This document shows positions 25,495-34,347 of a stretch of DNA of 64,000 nucleotides, one piece after another. The DNA comes from Rhodococcus sp. SGAir0479 (GTDB taxonomy: Bacteria; Actinomycetota; Actinomycetes; Mycobacteriales; Mycobacteriaceae). The number at the start of each line of letters is the position of its first letter. The stretch's first letter is position 1. The notes under the pieces are model-generated. The model saw nothing but the letters and a program-made list of their open reading frames with translations, ran no database searches and had not been told where the DNA came from. The translations under genes and the position numbers were made by a program. The stretch is from assembly GCF_005484805.1 (NCBI RefSeq), contig NZ_CP039432.1, positions 806,001 through 870,000 of the forward strand, read 5' to 3'.

Positions 25495-26384
25495 GCGACA
25501 ACCTTTCTCCCCACGTCGCGGTCGTCACCGGCGCCAGCCGCGGCATCGGCCGCGCCATCGCGCGCCGCCTCGCGGCCGACGGCATCCACGTCCTGGCGGT
25601 GTCCCGATCGCTGCGCGCCGGCGACGGTCGGCTGCAGGGGTCGCTCGAGGAGACCGTGGCGCAGATCCGCGCCGACGGCGGCACCGCCGAGGCCCTCGCG
25701 TTCGACCTCGGCGACCCGGCCGTCGACCGCGCGGCGGTGATCGCGCACGCCGAGTCGGTGTTCGGCGCGCCGGTCGACATCCTCGTCAACAACGCGGCCG
25801 CCAGCCGGCACTTCGACCAGCGGTACGACGCGATGACCCGCGAATCGTTCCGCGACTCGGTGGAGACCAACGTCTGGGCCGGATGGGATCTCGCCGTCGC
25901 CGCGATCCCCGGCATGCGCCGCCGAGGCGCCGGGTGGATCCTGAGCATCTCCTCGACGCAGGCCGGTCCGCGGGTGGGGCCACCGTTCGCGGCGAACTCG
26001 ACCTTCGGGGCCTGCCTCTACGGCGGCACCAAGGCGATGATCGACCGGATCACCACCGGCGCCGCGATGGACCTGTACGACGACAACATCGCCGTCAACA
26101 CGCTCGCCCCGGAGTACTCGATCGCGACCGAGAACGCGCTCACCGTCCCGGGTGTCACCACCGACAACTCCGAACCCGAGGAGACCATCGCGGAGGCCGC
26201 GCTGGCCCTGTGCACGGGCGACCCGAAGGTGCTGACCGGCAGGATCACCCGCAACCTGGGACTGCTGGTGGAGCTGCAGCGTCCGGTCCGCACCCTCGAC
26301 GGCCGCGCTCTGGTCCCGGGCTGGCAGCCCCGCGACATCGACACCTCCCGCATCCGCCCCGGATACCTCGCCGCGCTCGCCTGA
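25491..26384 (+). CDS. Short-chain dehydrogenase/reductase (3-hydroxyacyl-CoA type)
   Basis: 297 residues with TGASRGIG, VNNAAASRHF, the catalytic Ser in ISISSTQAGP and Y177-x3-K181 (YGGTK). Between the Ser and Tyr there is an insertion (RVGPPFAANSTFGA) longer than in most SDRs, and a C-terminal extension of about 40 residues (VRTLDGRALVPGW) resembles SDRs associated with CoA esters. The gene is coupled to the DUF35 gene by a 4-bp overlap. It may oxidise the hydroxyacyl-CoA or reduce the aldehyde or ketone released by the aldolase. Confidence 0.9.
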   Translation: MSDNLSPHVAVVTGASRGIGRAIARRLAADGIHVLAVSRSLRAGDGRLQGSLEETVAQIRADGGTAEALAFDLGDPAVDRAAVIAHAESVFGAPVDILVNNAAASRHFDQRYDAMTRESFRDSVETNVWAGWDLAVAAIPGMRRRGAGWILSISSTQAGPRVGPPFAANSTFGACLYGGTKAMIDRITTGAAMDLYDDNIAVNTLAPEYSIATENALTVPGVTTDNSEPEETIAEAALALCTGDPKVLTGRITRNLGLLVELQRPVRTLDGRALVPGWQPRDIDTSRIRPGYLAALA

Positions 26385-26437
26385 GCGCCCACCCCGCGGT
26401 GCTCGCGCCGCCGCACCGGCACCGCCGCCCCCGATCC

Positions 26438-26453
26438 GCAACAATCGTTTGTT
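26438..26453. promoter_or_regulatory. Operator copy 3, upstream of the amidohydrolase gene
   Basis: GCAACAATCGTTTGTT lies 22 bp before the amidohydrolase start and 53 bp after the SDR stop. It is the third copy of the TetR-type motif and suggests an internal regulated promoter for 26476-29017. Confidence 0.7.
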
Positions 26454-26475
26454 TATCACTACAGGAGGCACACCC

Positions 26476-27636
26476 ATGCCACTCCAGCCGTGGATGAAGC
26501 TCGTCTCGGTCGACGACCACCTCATCGAGCACCCCACCGTGTGGGCCGACCGGCTGCCGGCCAAGTTCCGCGAGGCCGGGCCCCGCATCGTCGAGGAGCC
26601 GTCGCCGTCGGGCGGCGCGCCCATGCAGGTGTGGAACTACCAGGGCAAGCGATTCCCGGCGATCGGGCTCAACGCGGTGGCCGGCAAGAATCCCGAGGAC
26701 TTCGGCATGGAACCGGTCCGGTACTCCGACATGATCCCGGGCTGCTACGACCCCAAGGCCCGCCTGGCCGACATGGACCTCGACGGCGTGTGGGCGCAGA
26801 CCTGCTTCCCGTCGTTCCCGCGTTTCGCCGGCGCGCTTTTCACCGTCGAGAGCACGGACATGGAACTGGCACTGCTGAGCGTTCAGGCCTACAACGACTA
26901 CGTCCTCGACGAATGGTGTGCCGCGGCGCCGGACCGGTTCATCCCGGTGATCATCCTGCCGCTGTGGGACATCGCGGAGTGCGTCACCGAGATCCACCGC
27001 GCCGCTGCGAAGGGCGCCAAGGGCATCACGTTCCCGGAGGATCCGGTACCGCTGGGGCTGCCGTCGTACTACACCGACCACTGGGATCCGGTGTTCGCAG
27101 CGGCGCAGGAGACGGGCATGCCGCTGTGCCTGCACTTCGGGTCGTCGGGCCGCCCGCCCGCGACGGCGGAGGAGGCCCCGTACGCGGTGACCATCTCGCT
27201 GTACGCGACCAACATGATGTCGTCCACCTCGCACCTGCTGTTCTCGCCGGTGTTCCACAAGTTCCCGAACCTCAAGGTCGCGCTGTCCGAGGGCAACATC
27301 GGCTGGGTGCCGTACATGCTCGAGCGCATCGATGCCGTCTGGGAGCGGCATCGGCACTACCAGAACGTGGTGCAGGACGTGGTGCCGTCGACCCTGTGGT
27401 TCCGGAACATGTACGGCTGCTTCATCGACGACGACTTCGGGCTGAAGAACCGGCACGTGGTCGGCATCGACAACATCACGTGGGAGTGCGACTACCCGCA
27501 CTCGGACTCGTACTGGCCCAACAGCCGCAGGCACGCCGAGTTCCGGTTCCAAGACGTGCCGGACGACGAGGTCGTCAAGATCGTCGAGACCAACGCCCGG
27601 AAGCTGTTCAATTTCCACGACGGGGCCACGTCGTGA
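26476..27636 (+). CDS. Amidohydrolase family 2 (TIM-barrel metal hydrolase/decarboxylase)
   Basis: The 386-residue protein starts with SVDDHLIEHPTVWADR, where the usual family HxH motif is represented by DDH; C-terminal to it lie CLHFGSSG with the conserved His, LSEGNIGWVPYMLER and the metal-site aspartate region WECDYPHSDSYWPNSR. Members hydrolyse or decarboxylate cyclic substrates; close actinobacterial relatives often occur in aromatic- or terpene-acid clusters. The ATG follows a perfect AGGAGG. It is preceded by the third operator copy and followed by a coupled small gene (GTGA overlap). Confidence 0.9.
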   Translation: MPLQPWMKLVSVDDHLIEHPTVWADRLPAKFREAGPRIVEEPSPSGGAPMQVWNYQGKRFPAIGLNAVAGKNPEDFGMEPVRYSDMIPGCYDPKARLADMDLDGVWAQTCFPSFPRFAGALFTVESTDMELALLSVQAYNDYVLDEWCAAAPDRFIPVIILPLWDIAECVTEIHRAAAKGAKGITFPEDPVPLGLPSYYTDHWDPVFAAAQETGMPLCLHFGSSGRPPATAEEAPYAVTISLYATNMMSSTSHLLFSPVFHKFPNLKVALSEGNIGWVPYMLERIDAVWERHRHYQNVVQDVVPSTLWFRNMYGCFIDDDFGLKNRHVVGIDNITWECDYPHSDSYWPNSRRHAEFRFQDVPDDEVVKIVETNARKLFNFHDGATS

Positions 27637-27896
27637 CGGCACCGGACCCCTTCGCCTGGCAGCAGCCGCCGCTCACCCCGATGACGGCCGAGGAACGGAT
27701 CGAGGCCGACGACTGGGTGGAGCAGGACCTGCTCACCCGCGACCTCGCCGTCGAACGCCTCGACGCCGTCGTCGCGCAGGCCGAGGCCGAGCTGGCGTAT
27801 CTGGAGAAGACGGGGGCGCCGGCCGACGCGATCGAGCTGGTGCGCCGGCGCATCGCCGCCGCGGCCGCGTCCCGGACGTTCGTCGAGGAGAGCTGA
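27633..27896 (+). CDS. Small acidic helical protein coupled to the amidohydrolase
   Basis: 87 residues starting at a GTG that overlaps the amidohydrolase stop by 4 bp. The N-terminus is Pro-rich (PDPFAWQQPPLTP), then come long helices with coiled-coil character (ERLDAVVAQAEAELAYLEKTG). I do not recognise a family. Tight coupling on both sides suggests a subunit or stabiliser of the amidohydrolase or the following dehydrogenase. Confidence 0.75.
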   Translation: MTAPDPFAWQQPPLTPMTAEERIEADDWVEQDLLTRDLAVERLDAVVAQAEAELAYLEKTGAPADAIELVRRRIAAAAASRTFVEES

Positions 27897-27898
27897 TC

Positions 27899-29017
27899 GT
27901 GTCGTCCATGGCGACCGCGCTGGTGCAGACCGGCCCACGCGCGGTGCATTTCGAGGAGTTCCCGATCCCGGCGCTCGTGCCCGGTTCGGCGCTGCTGCGC
28001 GTCGAGGCGAACGGGTTGTGCGCCAGCGACATCGACTCGTGGGAGGTCAAGCACTCGGCGTACGAACCGGGGGTGTCACCGTTCCCACGGATCAACGGGC
28101 ACGAGATCGTCGGCGTCGTCGAGGACATCGGCGGGGGCGCCCGCGCCGACGGGGTTCGCGTGGGGGACCGGGTCGCGGTGAACCCGTTCCTGTCGTGCGG
28201 GCGGTGTGAGGGCTGCCGCGAGGGCGCGACCATCCGGTGCACCGGATGGCCGTTCCGGCCGAACGCGTACGGGTACATCCCGACGCGGCACGAGCCGGCG
28301 CTGTGGGGCGGATACGCGACGCACGTCTACATCCACCCCAACGCAATCCTGCACCCGTTCCCGGAGACCACCGATCCGCTCGACGCCACACTGTGGAATC
28401 CGCTGGCGGCGGCCATCGACTGGGCCGTCACCACGCCCGGCACCACGATCGGCACGACGATCGCGATCCTCGGCTGCGGTCAGCGCGGGCTCGCCGCGGT
28501 GGTCGCGGCGAAGGCGGCCGGCGCCGACACGATCCTCGCGACCGGACTGTCACGGGACCGGCACAAGCTGGCTCTGGCAACGGAATTCGGTGCCGACGTG
28601 GTCGTCGACGTCGAGACCGAGGATCTGCGTGCGCTCGCGCGGCAGATCACCGGCGGGCGCGGGTTCGACGTCGTGCTCGACACCTCACCGCACGCCACGG
28701 GCCCGCTGCTCGACGCCCTCGACATCGTCCGCACCGGCGGCACCGTGGTGTCCGCGGGACTGAAGACCCGGCCCGTCGAGAACTTCCCGATCGACCAGTT
28801 GACACTCAAGAACATCCGTCTGATCGGGTGCGGCGGTTCCGGGGTGGCGGCCTACCAGCAGGCGGCCGGGATCGTCGCGTCCGGCCGGTTCCCGCTGAGC
28901 CGCATGCGCACCCACGTCCTCGGCTTCGATCGTCTCGAGTACGGGATCGAACTGCTGCGCGGGGATCACCCCGAGGAGCGGCCGATCAACATCGTCATCA
29001 CCCCGACCCGGGGATGA
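27899..29017 (+). CDS. Zinc-dependent medium-chain alcohol dehydrogenase
   Basis: MDR-family enzyme of 372 residues: catalytic zinc ligands C41 (GLCASD) and H68-E69 (GHEIVG), structural zinc cysteines C100, C103, C106 and C114 (CGRCEGC...C) and a Rossmann fold starting IAILGCGQRGLAAV. It would oxidise an alcohol to an aldehyde or ketone with NAD(P). The gene begins 2 bp after the small protein's stop and is the last of the TetR-controlled set. A GTG at the cited start and an ATG three codons later are equally possible. Confidence 0.92.
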   Translation: MSSMATALVQTGPRAVHFEEFPIPALVPGSALLRVEANGLCASDIDSWEVKHSAYEPGVSPFPRINGHEIVGVVEDIGGGARADGVRVGDRVAVNPFLSCGRCEGCREGATIRCTGWPFRPNAYGYIPTRHEPALWGGYATHVYIHPNAILHPFPETTDPLDATLWNPLAAAIDWAVTTPGTTIGTTIAILGCGQRGLAAVVAAKAAGADTILATGLSRDRHKLALATEFGADVVVDVETEDLRALARQITGGRGFDVVLDTSPHATGPLLDALDIVRTGGTVVSAGLKTRPVENFPIDQLTLKNIRLIGCGGSGVAAYQQAAGIVASGRFPLSRMRTHVLGFDRLEYGIELLRGDHPEERPINIVITPTRG

Positions 29018-29023
29018 CCTCGG

Positions 29024-29593
29024 TCAGCCGTCGATGTTCTTGCGCTGGTTCGCCAGGAAGCGGGCCTTCTTCTCGCGATTGCCGCACGTGTTCATGTCGC
29101 ACCACCGGCGGGTGCGGCTGCGGCTGGTGTCGAAGAACGCGGCCCGGCAGGTGGGCGATCCGCACAGGGCCAGTCTGCCGTCGCGTGCCCCGGTGATGAC
29201 GTCGATCGCGTCGGCGGCGATCACCCCCAGGGCGTCGTCGACGCCGGAAGCCGAGCCCAGTCGCCACCGCCGCTCACCGTCGGACGTCAGGATGGCCGAG
29301 GCGCCGCCCCGCAGGCTGCAGTCGTTGATGATGTCGACGGCAGCTGCGGGGAGAGTCTCGTGCAGCGCCGCCGCCGTCGCGGCGGCATGAATCGCCTCCC
29401 GCAGCTCGCGGGCGCGCGCGAGCTCGGCGGTGCTGCACGAGTCCACGGCCAGGCCGTAGATCGCCAGCCAGTCGACGAGGCGCTGCGAGGTGGGGATGCG
29501 TTCCACCGCGTCGCCGTGACGCTCCGACAACGTCCCGGTGAAGCTGGTGGCGAGCACGCTACCGAGACGGAAGTCGGGGAACCCAGCAGACAT
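29024..29593 (-). CDS. CGNR zinc-finger, ABATE-domain transcriptional regulator
   Basis: The C-terminus carries the CGNR zinc finger: LALCGSPTCRAAFFD, RRWCDMNTCGNREK, with four cysteines. The N-terminal ~120 residues have the ABATE-domain pattern (LVDWLAIYGL, ARELREAIHAAA). Such proteins are DNA-binding regulators often next to single-enzyme detoxification genes. I use the ATG giving MSAGFPDFRLG; an in-frame ATG ten codons earlier has no ribosome site. It is convergent with the dehydrogenase and divergent from the epoxide hydrolase, its probable target. Confidence 0.88.
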   Translation of the reverse strand: MSAGFPDFRLGSVLATSFTGTLSERHGDAVERIPTSQRLVDWLAIYGLAVDSCSTAELARARELREAIHAAATAAALHETLPAAAVDIINDCSLRGGASAILTSDGERRWRLGSASGVDDALGVIAADAIDVITGARDGRLALCGSPTCRAAFFDTSRSRTRRWCDMNTCGNREKKARFLANQRKNIDG

Positions 29594-29695
29594 GGAACCA
29601 CCATAGCCGGTTGCCGAGGGCACGCTGCCGTGTTAGAACCGTCATAGCTGGTTCTTGATCGGTCGTACTCGATTCCGCGATGGCCAGGAGGTCCC

Positions 29696-30922
29696 ATGTC
29701 CACGTTCGACCACGTTCCGATTTCCTCGCCCGACCCCGCCGCGGTGCACCCGTTCACCGTGCGCGCCGCCGACGCCGACCTCGACGATCTGCGCGGGCGG
29801 CTGGCGGCGGCGCGGCTGCCGGAGGCCGAGACGGTCCAGGGCGCAGCGCCCGGCCGGGCCCGATGGGACCAGGGCGTTCCACTCGCCGACCTTGTCGAGG
29901 TGGTGAACTACTGGCGTACCGGGTACGACTGGCGCTCGTTCGAGGCGCGACTCGACCGGATCGGCCAGTTCCGCACCACCATCGACGGCCTGGGCATCCA
30001 CTTCCTGCACCGCCGTTCGGCGCGCGCGGACGCCACGCCGCTGCTCCTCACGCACGGCTGGCCGGGCAGCATCGCCGAGTTCGTCCGTGTGGTGGACGAG
30101 CTGGCGGATCCGCAGGACCCCGCCGTGCCGGCGTTCCATGTGGTGGTTCCGTCGCTGCCCGGCTTCGGCTACAGCGACCGCCCCACCACCACCGGGTGGG
30201 GCACCGAGAAGATCGCGGCCGCCTGGGTGCAGCTGATGGGACGGCTCGGCTACGACCGGTTCCTCGCGCACGGCGGCGACTGGGGCGGCAACATCACCAC
30301 GGTGCTCGCCGGCCGGTTCCCGCAGCACGTCCTGGGCGTCCACACCCTGTTCGCGGAGGCGCCGCCGGGGTTGTCCGTGGACGGGCTGACGGCGGACGAG
30401 CGCCGATGGACCGAGGAGACCCGCGACTTCTGGCACCACCGGGCGGCGTACGCGAAGCAGCAGGCCACGCGGCCGCAGACCCTCGGGTACTCGCTGGTCG
30501 ACTCCCCGGTGGGGCTGCTCGCCTGGATCCTCGACAAGTTCGCCGAGTGGTCGGACACCGAGGACAGCCCCTTCGAGACGATCTCGATGGACGCGGTGCT
30601 CGACGATGTCACGCTGTACTGGCTGACGCGGACCGGCGCCTCGGCGGCCCGCATCTACTACGAGAGCCACAACTCGCTCGACCCCGAGCTTCGGGTCGAC
30701 GTCCCGTCCGCGATCACCATGTATCCCCGCGACATCGAGAAGTGCCCACGCCCGTGGGCGGAGCAGCGGTACCGGCGGATCGTCCGGTGGCGGGAGCCCG
30801 AGACCGGCGGCCACTTCCCGTCGCTGGAGGTCCCCGACGGTTTCGTCCGGGACCTGCGGGAGGGCCTGGCGGCCGTGCTGGCCGCCACCCGGACGTCGAC
30901 GCCGTCGGGTGTGACGAAGTAA
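29696..30922 (+). CDS. Epoxide hydrolase (alpha/beta hydrolase with EHN domain)
   Basis: The 408-residue protein has the N-terminal epoxide-hydrolase domain (PFTVRAADADLDDLRGRL, GYDWRSFEARLD) and an alpha/beta hydrolase core with the HGWPGS oxyanion motif, PSLPGFGYSD, the nucleophile D195 in GGDWGGN and the catalytic His in GGHFPSLE. A lid tyrosine is likely in SAARIYYESHNS. Members open epoxides to diols, including juvenile-hormone-like or terpene epoxides. An ATG with AGGAGGTCC just upstream fixes the start. It is divergent from the CGNR regulator. Confidence 0.93.
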   Translation: MSTFDHVPISSPDPAAVHPFTVRAADADLDDLRGRLAAARLPEAETVQGAAPGRARWDQGVPLADLVEVVNYWRTGYDWRSFEARLDRIGQFRTTIDGLGIHFLHRRSARADATPLLLTHGWPGSIAEFVRVVDELADPQDPAVPAFHVVVPSLPGFGYSDRPTTTGWGTEKIAAAWVQLMGRLGYDRFLAHGGDWGGNITTVLAGRFPQHVLGVHTLFAEAPPGLSVDGLTADERRWTEETRDFWHHRAAYAKQQATRPQTLGYSLVDSPVGLLAWILDKFAEWSDTEDSPFETISMDAVLDDVTLYWLTRTGASAARIYYESHNSLDPELRVDVPSAITMYPRDIEKCPRPWAEQRYRRIVRWREPETGGHFPSLEVPDGFVRDLREGLAAVLAATRTSTPSGVTK

Positions 30923-31035
30923 TCCGGATCTGACAGCCGGCCCCCCGGGCTACTACTGTCGCTGGGCGGCCCGGCAATCGCTCGCGGGCGAGGTTTCCGA
31001 CCGTTCCGGAGCCGTCGGGTTCGTCGGATCGGTGT

Positions 31036-31041
31036 GATAAT
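31036..31041 (+). promoter_or_regulatory. Possible -10 element of the recCBD operon
   Basis: GATAAT within TGTGATAATG lies 49 bp upstream of the recC start, with a TG extension. No convincing -35 element is seen. Confidence 0.3.
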
Positions 31042-31089
31042 GCTTGGCCGATGCTGCACAGTCGACGACACCGGTAGGGGGATGCGCAC

Positions 31090-34000
31090 GTGCTGACGTT
31101 GCACCGCGCCGAGAGCGCCGGCACGCTCGCGGCTGCGCTCGCTCAGGTGCTGGTCACCCCGCTCGCGGACCCGTTCGAACGCGAGGTCGTCGCGGTCCCG
31201 GCCAAGGGTGTCGAACGCTGGCTGACGCAGCGCCTGTCCCACGTGCTGGGTGCCGGTGAGGCCGGCCACGACGGTGTCGCCGCCAACATCGACTTCCCGT
31301 CGCCGACGCGGTTGATCGACCAGGCGCTCGCGGCCGTCGACGGGCACGACGTCGACGACGACCCGTGGCATCCGGCGCGGATGCTGTGGACGTTGCTACG
31401 GGTGATCGACGACTGCGTGGCCGAACCCTGGTGCTCGGTGCTGGCGCGACATCTGGGCCACGGTTTCGACGACCACCGCGCCGGCCGCCGGTACGGCACC
31501 GCCGCGCACCTGGCCGAACTGTTCCGCGCGTACGGCTCGCAGCGCCCCGCGATGCTGGTCGACTGGGCCGCCGGCCGCGACACCGACGGGCTGGCGCCGC
31601 TCGACGACGACCTGTGCTGGCAGGCCCAGCTCTGGCGACGGCTGCGGGAGCGGATCGGCAGCCCCAGCCCCGCCGAGCGCCTCGACGCCGCGTGCGCGCG
31701 GCTGCGCGAGCAGCCGGAACTGCTCGAGCTGCCCGAACGGCTGTCGCTGTTCGGCCCCACCCGGCTGGGCGCCGACCAGATCGCGGTGCTGTCCGCGATC
31801 GGCGCCAACCGTGATGTGCACGTGTGGATCCCGCACCCGAGCATCGAGATGTGGGGCGAGCTGGCGGACACCGAACCGCCGCGTCGCCGCGCCGACGACC
31901 TGCGTGCGCTGGACGTCGCCCACCCACTGCTCGCGAGCCTCGCCCGCGACGTGCGCGAGCTGCAGTCGCGGCTGAGCGCCATCGGGATGGTCGACGTCCA
32001 TCACCCGGGACCGGCGCGGCCGTCGACGCTGCTCGGGCAGTTGCAGTCCGACATCGCCGCCGACCGGCAGCCGTCGTCGTGGGCGGTCGACGACACCGTC
32101 GAGATCCACGCCTGCCACGGCCCGGCCCGGCAGGTGGAGGCGCTGCGGGAGCGGCTGCTGCACCTGTTCCAGGACGATCCCACGCTCGAGCCCCGCGACG
32201 TGGTGGTGATGTGCCCGGACGTCGAGACGTACGCGCCACTGGTGCGGGCCGCGTTCGGGCAGGGTGTGGCGGGCCCGCTCACCCATCCCGGGCACCGGCT
32301 GCGGGTGCGGCTGGCCGACCGTGCGCTGCACCAGACCAACCCGGTGCTCGGGGTGGTGGCGACGCTGCTCGACCTCGCGGACTCCCGCGTCACCGTCAGC
32401 CAGGTCCTCGACCTGGCCGCGACCGCGCCGGTGCGCCGCCGCTTCCGCTTCGACGACGACAATCTCGAACGCATGCGGGAGTGGACCGTGGCGGCCGGGG
32501 CGCGGTGGGGGATCGGCCGCCGCGAGCGTGGCGCGTTCGGGCTCGGTGACTTCGAGCAGAACACCCTCAAGGCCGCGCTCGACCGCATCCTCCTGGGCGC
32601 CGCGGCCGACGACGCCGACAGCGAATGGCTCTCGCTCGCACTGCCGCTCGACGACGTCGAGAGCAACGACATCGACCTCACCGGGCGTCTCGCCGAGTAC
32701 GTCGACCGGCTCGACGTGGCGCTGCGCGGGCTCACCGGACCGCAGTCGGCCGAGCAGTGGTCGGCGGCGCTGGCCCGGGCGCTGGACCTGCTGGTCGACG
32801 TTGCCGAGGCCGACGCGTGGCAGCTGGGGCAGGCGCGGCGCGAGCTGGCCGCGGCCGTCGAGCACGGCGGGGACACGCTGCTGCGGCTGGCCGACGTGCG
32901 GGCGATGCTGCGGGCGCGGCTCGCCGGCCGGCCCACCCGCGCCAACTTCCGGACCGGTGAGCTCACGGTGTGCACGATGGTGCCGATGCGCTCGGTCCCG
33001 CACCGGGTGGTGGTGCTGCTCGGGCTCGACGACGACGTCTTCCCCCGCGGCACCGGCATCGACGGCGACGACGTGCTGGCCCGCGATCCGCTACTGGGGG
33101 AACGGGATCCGCGCAGCGAGGACCGGCAGCTGCTGCTGGACGCGATCATGTCCGCGAGCGAGCGGCTGCTGCTGTTCTACACCGGCGCCGACCCGGTGAA
33201 CGGCACTCCCCGCCCGCCCGCGGTGCCGCTCGCGGAGCTGCGCGACGTGCTGGTGGCGATGGCCGGGGCGGACGTGGTGCAGCGGCATCCGTTGCAGCCG
33301 TTCGATCCCCGCAACTTCGACCCGGTCCGGCCCGGCAGCTTCGACCACGCCGCGCTGGGCGGGGCCCGCGCCGCGCAGCAGCCGTCGGCGCCCGCGCCCG
33401 CGTTCCTCCCGGAGCCGCTGCCGCCGCTCGAGCCCGGTGACGTCGATCTCGCCGAGCTGATCTCATTCCTGGAGAACCCGATTCAGGGTTTCCTGCGGCA
33501 GCGCCTCGGGTTCCGGGTGCCCGACCTCGACGAGGACATCGCCGACACCCTCGACCTCGAACTCGACCCGCTGGCCCGGTGGGGGATCGGGGAGCGGATG
33601 CTCGGCGCCCGGCTCGCCGGTGCGGACCCGGCCGCGTTCCGGGCCGCGGAGTGGCGGCGCGGCACCCTGCCACCCGCGAGGCTCGGCGACGCCGCGCTCT
33701 CGGACATCGAGTGGACCGTCGACTCACTGGTCCGCGCGTCGGCACCGGTGCACGCCGGACCCGCCGAGGCGGTCGACATCGACGTCGATCTCGGGGGCCG
33801 GCGGCTGGTCGGCACCGTCGACGGCGTGCACGGCGAGGTGCTCGCGCGGACCACGTTCTCCCGACTGGCACCCAAGCACCGGATCGGGGCGTGGGTGCGG
33901 CTGCTCGCCGTCACCGCGACGCGGCGCGGCGGGAACCTCACCGCCGTCACCACCGGCCGCGGCCGCGGCCGCACCCCGGTGATGCGGTCGACGCTGACGG

Positions 34001-34347
34001 CCCCGGAGAACGCGGCCGAGATCCTCACCCGGCTGGTCGAGATGCGCGACCGCGGCCTGGTGGCGCCGCTGCCGCTGACCGCGGCGACGTCGGCGGCGTA
34101 CGCGGACCAGCGGTTCCGCGGCCGGTCCATCGAGCTGGCGCTGGTGGCCGCCGACCGCGAGTGGGGCGGCGACTTCGGCGACGGCAAGGACCGGCACGTC
34201 CGATACGTGCACGGGCCCGACGCGGAGCTGTCCGTGCTCACCGAGCGGCCCGCGCCGCCGGGGGCGTACGAACCGAGCTGCTTCGGCACCGAGGCCGCCG
34301 TACTGTGGGGGCCGCTGCTCGCGGCCGAGACCCTGGGGGAACCGTGA
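31090..34347 (+). CDS. recC: Exodeoxyribonuclease V gamma subunit RecC
   Basis: RecC is the Chi-scanning subunit of the RecBCD helicase-nuclease, which resects double-strand ends. The 1085-residue protein opens MLTLHRAESAGTLAAAL and has the typical VPAKGVERWLTQRLS segment, VHACHGP-like EIHACHGPARQVEALR, FRTGELTVCTMVPMRSVPHRVVVLLG and LIRELLIEFLENP-like LISFLENPIQGFLRQRLG. It has an inactive helicase fold with no Walker lysine. The GTG start is the first of the frame. Its stop overlaps recB by 4 bp. Confidence 0.95.
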   Translation: MLTLHRAESAGTLAAALAQVLVTPLADPFEREVVAVPAKGVERWLTQRLSHVLGAGEAGHDGVAANIDFPSPTRLIDQALAAVDGHDVDDDPWHPARMLWTLLRVIDDCVAEPWCSVLARHLGHGFDDHRAGRRYGTAAHLAELFRAYGSQRPAMLVDWAAGRDTDGLAPLDDDLCWQAQLWRRLRERIGSPSPAERLDAACARLREQPELLELPERLSLFGPTRLGADQIAVLSAIGANRDVHVWIPHPSIEMWGELADTEPPRRRADDLRALDVAHPLLASLARDVRELQSRLSAIGMVDVHHPGPARPSTLLGQLQSDIAADRQPSSWAVDDTVEIHACHGPARQVEALRERLLHLFQDDPTLEPRDVVVMCPDVETYAPLVRAAFGQGVAGPLTHPGHRLRVRLADRALHQTNPVLGVVATLLDLADSRVTVSQVLDLAATAPVRRRFRFDDDNLERMREWTVAAGARWGIGRRERGAFGLGDFEQNTLKAALDRILLGAAADDADSEWLSLALPLDDVESNDIDLTGRLAEYVDRLDVALRGLTGPQSAEQWSAALARALDLLVDVAEADAWQLGQARRELAAAVEHGGDTLLRLADVRAMLRARLAGRPTRANFRTGELTVCTMVPMRSVPHRVVVLLGLDDDVFPRGTGIDGDDVLARDPLLGERDPRSEDRQLLLDAIMSASERLLLFYTGADPVNGTPRPPAVPLAELRDVLVAMAGADVVQRHPLQPFDPRNFDPVRPGSFDHAALGGARAAQQPSAPAPAFLPEPLPPLEPGDVDLAELISFLENPIQGFLRQRLGFRVPDLDEDIADTLDLELDPLARWGIGERMLGARLAGADPAAFRAAEWRRGTLPPARLGDAALSDIEWTVDSLVRASAPVHAGPAEAVDIDVDLGGRRLVGTVDGVHGEVLARTTFSRLAPKHRIGAWVRLLAVTATRRGGNLTAVTTGRGRGRTPVMRSTLTAPENAAEILTRLVEMRDRGLVAPLPLTAATSAAYADQRFRGRSIELALVAADREWGGDFGDGKDRHVRYVHGPDAELSVLTERPAPPGAYEPSCFGTEAAVLWGPLLAAETLGEP

